NCBI GenBank assembly: GCA_964017045.1
Contig: OZ024794.1
Span: forward strand, 34,427,182-34,491,181
Source: Omphiscola glabra
Lineage: Eukaryota; Mollusca; Gastropoda; Lymnaeidae
Reading direction: 5' to 3'
Length of the DNA: 64,000 nt
Positions 24,101 to 35,577 of the stretch are shown piece by piece (the first letter of the stretch is position 1; the number at the start of each line of letters is the position of its first letter). The notes beneath the pieces are model-generated. The model saw only the letters and a program-made list of their open reading frames with translations, had not been told where the DNA came from and searched no databases. A program made the translations under genes and the position numbers.

Positions 24101-27100
24101 TTGGAGATGTCATTTAGGGTAAAGATAGGACTTTCACTGTTCTCTGACATCTGACTGACTTTCACTGTTCTCTGACATCTGACTGACTTTCAATGTTATC
24201 TGACATCTAACTGACTTTCACTGTAATCAGCCCCTGACATCTAACTGACTTTCACTGTAATCAGCCCCTGACAACTAACTGACTTTCACTGTAATCAGCC
24301 CCTGACATCTAACTGACTTTCACTGTAATCAGCCCCTGACTTTCACTGTAATCAGCCCCTGACATCTAACTGACTTTCACTGTAATCAGCCCCTGACATC
24401 TAACTGACTTTCACTGTAATCAGCCCCTGACATCTAACTGACTTTCACTGTAATCAGCCCCTGACATCTAACTGACTTTCACTGTAATCAGCCCCTGACA
24501 TCTAACTGACTTTCACTGTAATCAGCCCCTGACATCTGACTGACTTTCACTGTAATCAGCCCCTGACATCTAACTGACTTTCACTGTAATCAGCCCCTGA
24601 CATCTAACTGACTTTCACTGTAATCAGCCCCTGACATCTAACTGACTTTCACTGTAATCAGCCCCTGACATCTAACTGACTTTCACTGTAATCAGCCCCT
24701 GACATCTAACTGACTTTCACTGTAATCAGCCCCTGACATCTAACTGACTTTCACTGTAATCAGCCCCTGACATCTAACTGACTTTCACTGTAATCAGCCC
24801 CTGACATCTAACTGACTTTCACTGTAATCAGCCCCTGACATCTAACTGACTTTCACTGTAATCAGCCCCTGACATCTAACTGACTTTCGCTGTAATCAGC
24901 CCCTGACATCTAACTGACTTTCACTGTAATCAGCCCCTGACATCTAACTGACTTTCACTGTAATCAGCCCCTGACATCTGACTTTCTTGTAGTTTTTTTT
25001 TTTTTTATGGTGTGATTTCTTAACCTCCCATATGCTGGGTGGCAGAGTGGTCTGAACTGAGCAAATCTCAAGCTAATGGTCAGGAGTTCAATCCCCGCCA
25101 AATCCCAGCCAAGCAAAAACACCGCCAGCACCCCGGGTGGATGGGACTCGTTAACCTTGGACGGCAACCCATCTAAGAGAAGGCAACTCTGAATTCAAAC
25201 TCAGAGATGGGGAGATGGAGTTCACATGCGCCTAACTGGCAGCAGTGAGACCTCTCGAACATCGAACAGCGGAGCGCCGTGAGCATGCTATGGAATGAGC
25301 GCTATATAAGTACTCCAATCAATCCTAGATTTGCCTTTGTAACGCGCTTCGAGCCTTTGGGGATGAAGCGTGATTTTTCAAATAAACTTTATTATTATTA
25401 TTATATATCCATGTTCAAAATTAGCCGGGGGGGGAGGGGGAGAGACTTTTTCAAAATAAGGTTTAACAAAAAGTTTTTAAAATGTCAACAAAAGTTGGAG
25501 TCTAATCCTGCTCTCTCCGCAAACAGATATGGATGTGTGGAGGGAAAATCTTCATTGTTACCTGTTCAAGAGTTGGCCATGTTTTCCGCAAGACCTCACC
25601 CTATTCCTGGCCGGGAGGCGTGGGAAGAATCATCAACCATAACACCCAGCGTATCGTTGAGGTCTGGATGGACGACTACAAAGACTTTTTCTACAAGATC
25701 AATCCTGGTAAAAAAGAAACTTGCTTTAGTTATTTCAGCTTTTATCCTTGGGATAGAATTGGAAAACATTTATTTCTGCTTTTATCCTTGGGATAGAATT
25801 GGAAAACATTTATTTGTTTTTATCTCATGAACTTCTAATGTTCTGAAAGCTATAATTGTACATCTTCAGGTGTTCGAGCCACAGAGTACGGGGATGTGTC
25901 CAGTAGACAAGAGCTAAGGCAAAAGCTGAACTGCAAAAGTTTCAGGTGGTACCTGGAGAATATTTACCCTGAGTCTCAGCTGCCAATAGACTATCATTCC
26001 CTAGGAGAGGTCAGTTTCTATCTCCGATCATACTTTTTTTTGTTCACCCTGTACAGTGGCCATTTATCTAGTGTCTAGTGCTGTATGCTGAAGGAAGTAG
26101 AAACATATAGGGAAAAAGGGAACAAAAAGCTGGTTATGTATATTTTGGCTCATTGTTAAGAAATAAACTAATACAACTTTTTGTCATCATTTCTAGTTGA
26201 TGTATTAATGCAAAAAATAATTTTTAAAGTTTTGTGTAGTTGTTATTTTTTGACAGTAAAACATCCAGTTGTATTTGTACAACATTTTGTGTAAGGTTGG
26301 TAAAAAAATATTCTAAGTACGTTTGTGGAGATTTTTAAAGGATGCTACACATTTATCTTTCTTACAACATTACTAACAGATGAGAAACAAAGCCACCAGT
26401 CTTTGCTTAGATACAATGGGCCGTAAGAGTGGGGAGAAAGTTGGACTGGAGAGGTGCCATGGACAGGGAGGCAATCAGGTAATCTTGTTATATAAACTGT
26501 GGTGCAGAATATGTAACAATAATTGGCATTTGAAAAGGATAGAAATCTCTTGTACAGATCACACTATTTCATTTATTTCACATATAAAATTGTATTCATT
26601 ATTTTTTTATTTTGTGGGTGGCAGAGGGTGTTTAGTTTGTGCATTAATGAATAATTTTATTCTTTTCAATTACTTTTTTTATACCACTTCAGTTTATGTG
26701 TAATTGTTTTATACCACTTCAGTTTATGTGTAATTGTTTTATACCACTTCAGTTTATGTGTAATTGTTTTATACCACTTCAGTTTATGTGTGGGAATGAA
26801 GTAAATAATTTGTGTTAAGGACAAACATGTTTTGTCAGCCGTCAGTGTGCATATTAATTTAAGATAACAAATTATTTTATCACTTACCCTTTTAATATCT
26901 CAGTTTTGTATCAACAGCCTCCAAGATGTGCCTTTCTGTGAGGCTGTGTAATGTCATGATTGTATCAACAGCTTCCAAGACGTGCTTTTCTGTGAGGCTG
27001 TGTAATGTCATGATTGTATCAACAGCTTCCAAGACGTGCCTTTCTGTGAGACTGTGTAATGTCATGAGAGTTTTGCCCCAGTTTTTAACACATTGATTTA

Positions 27101-30100
27101 TAATTCAAGCTGTTTACTATTTCATATTTCTTGTGTGCTACTGCCTTCCACTCAGGTATTTTCCTACACAGCCAAGGAAACCTTGCAGACAGACGATCTC
27201 TGTCTAGACGTGTCAAGTTTAGGAGGACCCGTTAAATTATTTCAGTGCCATGGCATGGGAGGCAACCAGCGTTGGCAGTATAACCTGGAGGTAGTCTGAA
27301 CTAGCCACCCCTCATGGCCATTCTTGTAGTTCTAGAGCCTCCACCACCAGCCTTCACTAAACTGCACCTTGTTGTCCGTCATAACATTGCTTGTCAATAT
27401 TTTAATTAGTTGGAATGTTCTGTGCATCCTTATTTTTTAAAATTTGTTTTAGTGCTGAAGGGTATGGCATACTAACTGGGTCAGAGATACATCAATTTTA
27501 ACTTGCATTAAAATGTGTTAACCTGGAGAATTTTATCAGCCATATTTTATTCCTGTACCAATGGATCTTACAGCCTACCACAGCATTACCAGTTGCTATT
27601 GACCATGTCAAGCAGATCAGTTAGTTAGGATTTATTGCAGAACGCAGTTTCCATCTCTTAAAAAAAAAAATTTGTTATTTTTAACAAACTAGGACCTGTC
27701 AAATTTGGATAGATTGAAAAGTCTAGTTAATCGCCTGGTATAAAATGAGCTCTTCAAGATGTATCAACGTTGGTTTTAAAAATGTCTGTTAAGAAGTTAA
27801 AACAGACAATTATCTTTGACAAAATATTGATGAAGTGGTTTTAAAACACAAGTTTTTGAAAAATAATAGTTAGCAAGCCTTAAAGATGTCTCTATGGAGT
27901 AGCCAACAATTCATACTCAAGTCCATTTGCTCAGTTTGACCTATTTCAAGATTTTTTTCACCAAAAAGCAGTATTTGTCATGTATTCAGTAAGTAAGAAA
28001 TGATTCGGGACCTACTTTATTAATCTGTAAATCAGGCCTTTGACCTCAGTTCCAACCTATTCAGCATGTTGTGTCCACAGATACAACTTTTTGACAGCAT
28101 CATCTACCAAAATTAACTTTTTTTGTTTTGTTTTGTTTGCTGGCTAATAAATGCTTGATTTTTTTTTGTATGATGTGCCTTTCAACATTTTTAATACTTA
28201 TTACCTTTCTAAATTATTTGAGATTCATATTTGATCTTTTATGTAGTGTATTATTTAATCTTGAGCAATCTTGAAAGACTGGCAAACAGTACAGTACACA
28301 ATTTTGTTAATTTTGCCCCAAGAAGTTTCTAATTTTTTTAAACACATTAAGACAACAGTGATGAGGTAATTTCATGAGCATGTGCATTAACTCTTCGATC
28401 TCTGTTTTGAATCTCAGATCTTTTAGAAAGGAATCTTGAAAACAGAAGTAAAAATGTACGCAAGTCCATATCTTTACGCTGTGGAGTTGACCCATTCTAA
28501 ATGAGGCCATTCTCTTGTCCTGCTTCAAATCTGTAGCTGCATGAGTGCCATTTTGCTGTTAGCTGAATGTGTTGTTGCTTGCTGTCCTCAACTTTAGGTG
28601 TTTTGCCTCACCAAGAACCAACAGCTGATGACTGATGATGATATGTGCATTGGTGTTGTGGACAGTGAGGTCAAGTTTGTCAAATGTGGTGCACATAGCT
28701 CAAAATGGGACTATATCAAAGAGGTGTGCTGTTGCTTGTCGGTGCATGGGTGGGTGGGGGGGGCCAAATGGGAGGAGCCAACTTGTCTAAGTCAAGTAGT
28801 TAGAAATAAACAAAATATGGTGGGAATTCTACTGAACGTAGAAATAAACAAAATATGGTGGGAATTCTACTGAACGTGGGTAGAAATTAACCCTCATTTT
28901 TATGTAAGACAAAGGTTCCTACTTAAAACAAAGCTATTTTTGAGCCCCAAATAACACAATATATCAAAGTACTTGTGCAGTTTTTAATTTTAAACTTACA
29001 CTAACATTATTTTAAATCCATGTTTTACAAAGAATTATTTTAAGTACAACCATTTTTAAGGAATAATTATTTCTTATTCATTTTAAACAAATGGGAAACT
29101 TTTAAAAAAAAAAAAAATTTGAGTAATCTAATTTTGTTTGATGGTGCATGCCTTAACTTCTTGTGAATGTTGCATTACTTACTTGTTGTTGGTTTGTCTT
29201 AGTAACATCATTGGACATGTTTATGTCATTTTGTTTCACTCATGGCAAGCACATTTTAAAAATTCTCTTAAATATTGATTATTTACCTTAAGTCTACTTT
29301 TGAATTGGACGTCTGCTTTCCTAATGAAATGAGTTGCATTTCAGTATAGATGTATAAGCCTTCCATGAAGTCTTTCACTCGGCTTAGCTTTGAACAATGA
29401 GCCATCCGTTGCCTGAATATTTTTTAACAGCTTAGCTTTGATAGATTGGCCATCCAATAATTTTTATTTTTTAAACCAGTAATTTATCATTACTTTGCCA
29501 ATCTCAAATAAATCATGGTGGAAGGCATCTCTTTGAAAAATGTCTAAGTTGTTTGTGTTTATCTTAACCACAAAAGCAGCAACTTTTAAACAATGAGATT
29601 TGAACACCAATGTTCCTGAGAAGAGAGCAAAAATTAATTTACATGGTATTCTAATAATTTTGTTTGATCCTGCTACCAATGAATAAATTGATTTATTAAA
29701 TAAACTGAAGCAATTGGCATTTATTTAAGAGCCTGACACTTGAGATTTAACACTAGGCAGATTTAATATGTTTGAATACATTGGTATCACAGTCAGCTTC
29801 CCTCCTGATTATGAGTAATAAAAAAGTTAATAATAATTGTAGCTGAAATGAATACTTTGATCTTTAGTTGTACTTTTAAAAAAAAAAATTTAATTTTAGA
29901 TTCGAAACCAGTTTCTTTTTCATGTGACCCTTGCATAAAAAATACATTCTTCTAACCACAGACCAAAACACTCCGCCATGTAAATACAGACCAATGTTTG
30001 GGCAAGCCGGGTACAAGAGAGAAGGATGCACCAAGTATAGGTAAGCGCATAGTTTGTGGGTTACTGTGCTGCTAATATCACACCGAGAGCGTAAACTAAA

Positions 30101-30785
30101 GGTGTGTCAATAGGCTTGTAGATGAAAAGGTACAAAATCATTTGTTTACGCTGGAAGCTTCATTTGTAACAGAACATTCCTTGACATTTTTAGCAGTAAG
30201 GTTGGGGGTTTTTTTTTCCAGCAGAGAAAACCTTTTTTTTTTTTTTTTTTTTTTAAAGATATGCGTACTATTTGAATAAAGCCTGATGATAAATAGTACT
30301 GCATGATGTTCTATACTAATACAAGAAATGCAAATAAAAAGCAACAGAAACTATTGACACCAAGCCTAGACATGTACGGGAAGACAACAGAGAATGTTGG
30401 CAGTGGCCTCTACTTGATTTTATTGTCAAATGCATTAGTTTCATGAATATGACATTGGCTCCTCTTACAGTCACTGCCATATAAAGTGGAAAAACTTCAA
30501 ATTTCCCTACAGAAAAATGTGCCATGTGGGAAAATGTTCCAATTATACATATTATGTTACCAAAAATGTTCCAATTATACATCTTTTGTTACCTAAAATG
30601 TTCCATTTATACATGTTCCCTAAAATATTCCTTGACTTAATGATGGAACGTGAGGCCTCCTTCCATTCAGATTTGTCATACCTACCAGAACCCCCTATAA
30701 TTCACTCTTTCTCCCAACAGGTCGATGCACTGGAGGTGAAGATCAAGAATGGGTCCTGGGTGGAATGAAGGAAAGCCTACTGTGA
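18121..30785 (+). CDS. GALNT1: Polypeptide N-acetylgalactosaminyltransferase, GALNT1/13 type (5' exon missing)
   Basis: Starts mucin-type O-glycosylation by moving GalNAc from UDP-GalNAc to Ser/Thr in the Golgi. Exons: 18121-18292, 18445-18617, 18863-18967, 22839-22941, 23489-23659, 24001-24118, 25527-25707, 25870-26009, 26380-26478, 27156-27290, [28598-28723], 29962-30040, 30721-30785. All have GT-AG borders and consistent phase. Seen: [12 protein letters not shown] stem; [34 protein letters not shown]; metal-binding [57 protein letters not shown]; then a ricin-type lectin domain with CLD motifs. Without exon 11 the visible part is 513 residues. Human GALNT1 has 559, so only the cytoplasmic tail and transmembrane exon (about 46 residues) is missing; it lies upstream or was not recognised. 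Exons 10 and 11 look like alternatives. GALNT1 and GALNT13 cannot be separated in an invertebrate. Confidence 0.92.
18304..18319 (+). repeat. Poly-G run beside a GALNT splice donor
   Basis: A run of about 16 G begins about ten bases downstream of the donor GTAAGTAT at 18293. Intronic G-runs near donors often act as splicing enhancers; any effect here is inference. Confidence 0.6.
19610..19715 (+). repeat. Dispersed repeat with (AAG)n end, copy 1
   Basis: About 105 bp within GALNT intron 3, containing CAGGAATGTCACTCTTACTG, CCCACTCCCTCCTATTATGC and ending GAAGAAGAA. A close copy lies inverted at 50255-50385 in a DDX42 intron. The A-rich triplet tail suggests the 3' end of a retroposon. Confidence 0.75.
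20656..20715 (+). mobile_element. Possible hAT terminus remnant
   Basis: CAGGTGGCAAACCCGCAGCC followed by TGTGGCCCACCGG resembles the ends of many hAT (Charlie-like) elements. No second end or target duplication was found. Confidence 0.25.
21208..21354. mobile_element. Palindromic MITE, half copy
   Basis: Matches the right half of the element at 2117-2377, including the loop (ATATACTATATACTAAAAC), TTTTAACGTGTGAA, GATTCTATCAAATTTC and the terminal AAATTTCCGG. The left arm is gone. It lies in GALNT intron 3. Confidence 0.75.
21797..22176. repeat. 104-bp tandem repeat, 3 copies
   Basis: Three nearly identical units start CTCTATCAGAGTTGTG at 21797, 21901 and 22005. A remnant (CCCTGGGTTGTCAAGACTCG) lies at about 22151-22176. 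Intron 3 of GALNT. Confidence 0.9.
22391..22770. repeat. 50-bp minisatellite, about 7.5 copies
   Basis: Exact or near-exact 50-bp units (AAATTACCAACCCATGTCC ... CCCAGTCTATTGGA). The array ends about 70 bp before the exon 4 acceptor of GALNT (22838) and so occupies the likely branch-point neighbourhood. Confidence 0.95.
22887..23142 (+). repeat. 64-bp tandem amplification of a GALNT exon end and donor, 4 copies
   Basis: The unit starts GTGAGTGTACACAGGGTTGG and ends GACAGGTGAGCTTT; starts are at 22887, 22951, 23015 and 23079. Copy 1 is the last 55 nt of GALNT exon 4 plus its donor. Copies 2-4 are intronic and essentially identical, so four equivalent donors (CAG/GTGAGC) sit 64 bp apart. 64 is not divisible by three, so use of the second or third donor breaks the frame; the fourth adds 192 nt. 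Confidence 0.92.
23195..23372. repeat. Diverged minisatellite, about 36-40 bp
   Basis: Four or five loose copies of GTGTAG...GACACAGGTGGGCTACC with TATGATGTAA, in GALNT intron 4. Confidence 0.7.
24123..24985. repeat. 34-bp minisatellite, about 25 copies
   Basis: Units of TGACATCTAACTGACTTTCA plus CTGTAATCAGCCCC. The first few copies are diverged (TTCTCTGACATCTGAC), the rest nearly identical. The array starts within about 5-10 bp of the GALNT exon 6 donor (24119) and runs up to the SINE at 25034. Confidence 0.97.
25034..25404 (+). mobile_element. tRNA-derived SINE, full-length copy
   Basis: The head resembles a tRNA with a box A (TGGCAGAGTGG) and a box B-like AGTTCAATCCC about 45 bp later, so it carries an internal pol III promoter. 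The body contains GGGTGGATGGGACTCGTTAA and GAGCGCTATATAAGTACTCC. It ends with AATAAACTTT and an (ATT)n tail. It lies in sense within GALNT intron 6. A truncated relative is at 44441-44570. It is not a functional tRNA gene: the cloverleaf does not close and the body is attached. Confidence 0.85.
25729..25817. repeat. Two-copy direct repeat, about 45 bp
   Basis: TTTATCCTTGGGATAGAATT followed by GGAAAACATTTATTT occurs twice, just after the GALNT exon 7 donor. Confidence 0.85.
26671..26790. repeat. 30-bp minisatellite, 4 copies
   Basis: TAATTGTTTTATACCACTTC plus AGTTTATGTG, four tandem units, GALNT intron 9. Confidence 0.95.
26908..27067. repeat. 53/54-bp tandem repeat, 3 copies
   Basis: TGTATCAACAGCTTCCAAGA ... 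TGTGTAATGTCATGA, three copies with a few substitutions, about 90 bp before GALNT exon 10. Confidence 0.9.
27156..27290 (+). CDS. GALNT1: GALNT lectin exon 10 (alternative a)
   Basis: 135 nt, phase 0 at both ends, 45 residues: [19 protein letters not shown] ... [20 protein letters not shown]. It codes for the second lectin repeat, with CLD and QRW motifs, and matches the canonical vertebrate GALNT1 sequence at this place. Joining it to exon 12 ([13 protein letters not shown]) reproduces the vertebrate order. Confidence 0.9.
28598..28723 (+). CDS. GALNT1: GALNT lectin exon 11 (alternative b, homologous to exon 10)
   Basis: 126 nt, phase 0 at both ends, 42 residues: [20 protein letters not shown] ... 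VKFVKC ... KWDYIKE. It aligns with exon 10 (VF..T....L.TDD.C(L/I).V....VK...C....W.Y..E), so it is a diverged duplicate. CLD has become CIG. The acceptor is TTTAG and the donor GTGTGC. Including both exons would add a surplus repeat, so mutually exclusive use is likely. Drosophila pgant9 is a precedent for swapping a lectin segment by splicing. Confidence 0.75.
28797..28876. repeat. About 40-bp direct duplication
   Basis: AGAAATAAACAAAATATGGT plus GGGAATTCTACTGAACGT occurs twice, downstream of the GALNT exon 11 donor. Confidence 0.85.
30526..30612. repeat. About 23-bp minisatellite
   Basis: Four diverged copies of AAAATGTTCCAATTATACAT, about 110 bp before the last GALNT exon. Confidence 0.7.
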
Positions 30786-31688
30786 TGATAGCAGATTGTA
30801 ATACAGGGAGTACTCTACAATACCAGTGAAACACACACACACACACAATCTAGACTGGCCAACGAAGCTCCTGTCTGGGTATAGAAAAAAAACATTTTTA
30901 AATTAACTCAGCAAGCCGTAATAAACACGAATCACTGATATCAGTCGGTTGCTCGACCGCCACAGCTGAGCCAATTTGTTTTTTTGTCAATCACTTTAAA
31001 AGATGTGTTCTCAAATCAAATTTGCATAATCAGCATACATTATTTCCACACGCCCTTGTCATTTTTCCAATAACACTTTCTTGTCACAATGAACTGCTCA
31101 TGTTATCACAAAGACTTATTGCTCACTCGATTAGTGTCTCTGAGAACGTTAGACCACATAATCATCTGTTGATAATCATAATTTATATACCCGTTTCATA
31201 AATGATATGCGAAGAAGCCTTGTTGATGTTGAGACTGCATCATGTATTCATTCATCTGTCTTATTGTCTATTTTTATTTTTCATTTGAATATATTGAAAC
31301 TTTGGTGATATAAAAACTATTGGGCTTGTTTCACATGATTGATCTGTATTTTATTTTGATTGTTATATAATTATTGCTTGATACAATAGAAGAGAATTCT
31401 CATGTATTATGAGATCAGTGTTGATTTTTTTTTGTTTTATCCCTTTGCATATCACATTTTAAAATTTGTTCCACAATTCTTTGTACCGTATTCATTTATT
31501 CCTTAAGTTCTATAGATATCCTCCAACCTCATTTCAAGGTTCACTGTAAGTTTGTGCATATCTTTCTCTTATTTCCAACTATCTTTTATAGTTATTCATT
31601 TGAATCAGGGAAAACCCCCAACCATCCATTTCAGACAGGTATTCTTTGTTTTGTTTATTTTAAAGTATGAAACAAGTTATATGCTGCT

Positions 31689-31694
31689 AATAAA
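31689..31694 (+). terminator. Candidate GALNT polyadenylation signal
   Basis: AATAAA, followed within 20-50 bases by TGTAACTTTGTGACTG and a T-rich run, the usual downstream-element pattern. It would give a 3' UTR of about 0.9 kb. An earlier AATAAA near 30921 is an alternative. Confidence 0.45.
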
Positions 31695-33196
31695 TACTCT
31701 ACTGTATTTCGTGTAACTTTGTGACTGTTTTTTTCTTTTCGTTTTCATTATTTCCTTAATGCTGGCGGTCGTTTACATTAAAAACGTCTCGGGAAGAACT
31801 TGGCACCGGCGGTTGATTTAGATTATAAATGTCTTCATTAGAATCAAAATGAAATGTTGATTAAAAAGAATCAAAATATTTCTGGAGAGCATTTATTCAT
31901 TATATTTTACTGTCAGTTATTATTATTTAAATTTTTTAGCTCATCCCAATCTCCAGTCACATTGCTGACAGTGCCAGGGAAATGGGAAAGTGAGTTAAAT
32001 TTGCACAGTTAGGATAATATGATTTTCTGAGTTAAAAAACTTAAAAGTGTTTAAATGTTACCAAGTATGAAGGTAAACCTCGTTACAAGTGTGAAGTTAA
32101 ATCTTGTTACAAGTGTGAAGGTAAACCTCGTTAACTAAACTTATTTTTTTAAGTCCAGAAATCATGTTGTGTGAAACAATAAAAATTACCTCCCCTAATT
32201 TTTTTTAGGATCTGATCTAGCATTACTCTGTTTTATAAATCTGCTCTTTTGATCACGTACTGTTGATATTGAGATAGAGTATGGAATACATATGTTGTGT
32301 CACTGTCCAAAACCCTTTAGAAAGGTCAATCCTCAAAACAAATAGTTTTGAAAACCAATGTCATCAGAATATTTTTTTTAATTAGTTTTAATTTGTATTA
32401 TTATTTTATGATCTCAATATGCTTGTTGTAATACATGGACTGTGGAAGAGAACATCCTATGGCAAGAGTTTTGATGGAAATCCATTTCTGAAATTTAAAT
32501 GGAGCTAGTCATTTTGATACATTTTACATCCGTATAAACTGGTGTTTCATGCTGAACATCAGCACTTGGATACTCCAGATGTTCTGTCATATAAATTTGT
32601 ACGGTACTTTACCCAACTTGGGAGGATAAAGCTACCAGGCAATTTTTCTCAGCACATTTCCATCAGGGGAACACTTTTAAAAACATAGACGTACTGTTGT
32701 GAACACATCCCTTTTGTTGTTGAGGTCTTCAATTATTTCCCAGAAAATTTCCTTTTCTCAAAGCACAAATTGTATGTACGCAATATTTGTATTGATGCTG
32801 CTTGTGTTGGCTTGGGAACAAGGTGTGATTCATGTTGACAAGCTTTTCATGCTGCGTAGGAAATTGTCATGAAATTATAACAAAGTCATGTTTGTCATTT
32901 AAAGTCTACGCACATGATTTATGGTGACTGGGACAAATGACATATTGTTTGAGATTAAATTCAGAGAAATGTCGAAGATTGCCTTGGGCATTTCACATGA
33001 ATGTACAACAGAGGAGCACTTGATGTGGGGCTAATTAGATCATTAGCAACAATGGAGGGGGAGGGGGAGGGCATGTTACAGGAGAGAAAGAACAAGCCAT
33101 TCATTGTAACATTGTAATTTTTAAAATTAAAATAAATGAGACTGCTTATTGGGGAGACGTGTGTTTTTGACTGTCGTGATAAACCACATTTCAAAT

Positions 33197-33282
33197 AGAG
33201 TATGAAATGCTATAGAGTATGAAATGCTATAGAGTATGAGATGCTATAGAGTATGACATGCTATAGAGTATGAAATGCTATA
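33197..33282. repeat. 17-18-bp minisatellite
   Basis: About five copies of TATAGAGTATGAAATGC with single-base variants. Confidence 0.9.
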
Positions 33283-33457
33283 CGGCCGAACCTCGCTTTT
33301 CTCCCTCTGCTGTAAATATGCTTTACAAACTTGGAATTGTTTCTCACTTGGGGAAACTTGCTCTCGTCTGTCTTCTATTCTTTTATTCTGGCAGCAACAA
33401 ATCATCAGTTCTAAGGGTGTCACTTTTTTTTCTTTCCAATGTTTCTTCTTTCATCAC

Positions 33458-33660
33458 TGTGTAGAAGTGTGACCATCACTGTGTAGTAGCAGAGTGACCA
33501 TCACTGTGTAGTAGTGTGGCCATCACTGTGTAGTAGCAGAGTGACCATCACTGTGTAGTAGTGTGGCCATCACTGTGTAGTAGCAGAGTGACCATCACTG
33601 TGTAGCAGTGTGACCATCACTGTGTAGCAGTGTGACCATCAGTGTGTAGCAGTGATACCA
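33458..33660. repeat. Minisatellite of GACCATCACTGTGTAG units
   Basis: About eight units of 22-25 bp; the spacer after GTGTAG alternates (TAGCAGAGT, TAGTGTG, CAGTGT). Confidence 0.9.
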
Positions 33661-34540
33661 ACCTCTTGCTTCTTTGACCAGAGTAGTCAAGTTGCTGTGA
33701 ATAATACACACACCTTTCATTTCCTTTAGTCTGGGAAGTGAAGTCTGTTGTGTGCCCTTGTGTCAGTTTTTTCTTAGTCTTAGTCTGCTAAATGAAATCA
33801 AACATTGGATCTCCAATGTGTTAATTAAAAAAAATTCCCATCATGAAATACAAATGCAGATTTACTGGGATGAATTTTTTTTCAATTGATGCAAAATTAT
33901 TATTTTTATTTGAAATAATGCACTTGAAAATTTTTTTATTTTTGTTTCCATAGTTCATAGCATTTTTAAATGAATCATCCTATAACTAGAACTGTGTCAA
34001 TCAGATGCAATTGTGTTACCATTACTATTGTCCTTCATGCTTAGAAACGAGACTTTTAGATAAGAATCTTGAATCTTATGATCTGCCTTGATCCACAAGG
34101 TTTACTTGACCTGTTTGTTGTATTGTTTTGGTCCAAGGTACTAGTCCAAGTAGACATATTAGCAAAGTAGATGTATTAACAAAGTAGATGTATTAACAAA
34201 GTAGACGTATTAACAATTGTGGTGGGGGTGGGGTCGAAAAAAAGGGAGAGGGAGGATGTTTTAGTTTAATCCCAGCACTTTACTCATGGGTTTCCCCAAG
34301 TCAATTTCATAATGCCATGTTTAACCAGGGTGGGGGGGGGGGGGGAGATTGGATTTGAACTCTGGTACTATTGTGTACTGTCCTTGTGTCTCAGCTATTT
34401 CGCTGTAGCTATATCTTCAGATTCAAATTATGGGTTTTTAAATGTCATATATTAATCTAATTTTTTTAATGAATAAAAGTCGGGTTAAATATAATAAATT
34501 CTTGTGCATTACTTGTGTCTTTTAAATTGACAGTGGTCAA

Positions 34541-34885
34541 GTTTGTTGCTTGGACTTGTGACAGGACTGGTAACTTTGACATAGGTCAAGTTTGTTGCTT
34601 GGACTTGTGACAAGACTGATAACTTTTCTCCCAGGTTTCTTGGACTTGGAACAAGACTGATAACTTTTTCTCCCAGGTTTCTTGGACTTGGAACAAGACT
34701 GATAACTTTTCTCCCAGGTTGCTTGGACTTGGAACAAGACTGATAACTTTTCTCCCAGGTTTCTTGGACTTGGAACAAGACTGATAACTTTTCTCCCAGG
34801 TTGCTTGGACTTGGAACAAGACTGATAACTTTTCTCCCAGGTTTCTTGGACTTGGAACAAGACTGATAACTTTTTCTCCCAGGTT
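34541..34885. repeat. 42/43-bp minisatellite, about 8 copies
   Basis: Units TTGGACTTGGAACAAGACTG plus ATAACTTTTCTCCCAGGTT. Three overlapping minus-strand frames are open through it because the unit lacks stops; I do not call them genes. Confidence 0.93.
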
Positions 34886-35512
34886 TGGGTGTTGAGCTTG
34901 TACATATTTCAACAGTTTGTCTATTTATTATCTCATCCTGGTTGGCATCAACTTATGCTTTGAATACAACTGTAGTCTGTGTAAATAAGAGTCTATTTTT
35001 GGTTTCTAGCCCTGTTTAATATTAGATATGTACTCAACCAGTGTACTGTACATGTGTACCTAGACATCCCCAGCTGTAGACTTCTGTCAGGCAACTTTGT
35101 CTGTACATTAAGAACGGTGCTTGTGGAGGATGCTGTAGCTGCTGAAGTAGACCACTGTCATAGTCAGCTTTTAATTAATTTAAAAAAATTTAATTCCTCT
35201 TTAAATTTCCTTTAATGCCAGCAAAGTTTTAAAAGTTTCTGTCATTTCTGAATTGTAAAGTATAATGAAAAAGGTCATGATGGATAAATTAATAATTTAG
35301 AAAGTTGTTAACTAAACATTCATTGAAAATAATATGTTATTGAGATGCAGTAAATATCATTGTTAATGCCCATACTCTGCTTGTGTACGCCATTGTGACT
35401 AAATTTTGTTGATGATAATGAATTGCAAAATAGTTTTTTGTTTTCAGATATTTGGCATATTAACATATTAACATGATAGTCTACAACAGTGTTTCCCAAA
35501 GTGAGGCCGTGT

Positions 35513-35577
35513 TAGCTGCCCATCTGATGCCCATCTGCTGCCCATCTGCTGCCCATCTGCTCCCCATCTGTCAGATG
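35513..35577. repeat. 11-12-bp repeat ending in an inverted copy
   Basis: Five copies of TGCCCATCTGC-like units, then CAGATGGGCAG, the reverse complement, so the end can fold into a hairpin. Confidence 0.75.

Noticed and set aside
25034..25110. tRNA gene
   Set aside because: Box A and a box B-like motif are present, but the cloverleaf does not close and a SINE body and (ATT)n tail follow.
34509..34912. Three minus-strand frames of 89-122 codons
   Set aside because: Generated by the 42/43-bp minisatellite; no domain and no splice context.
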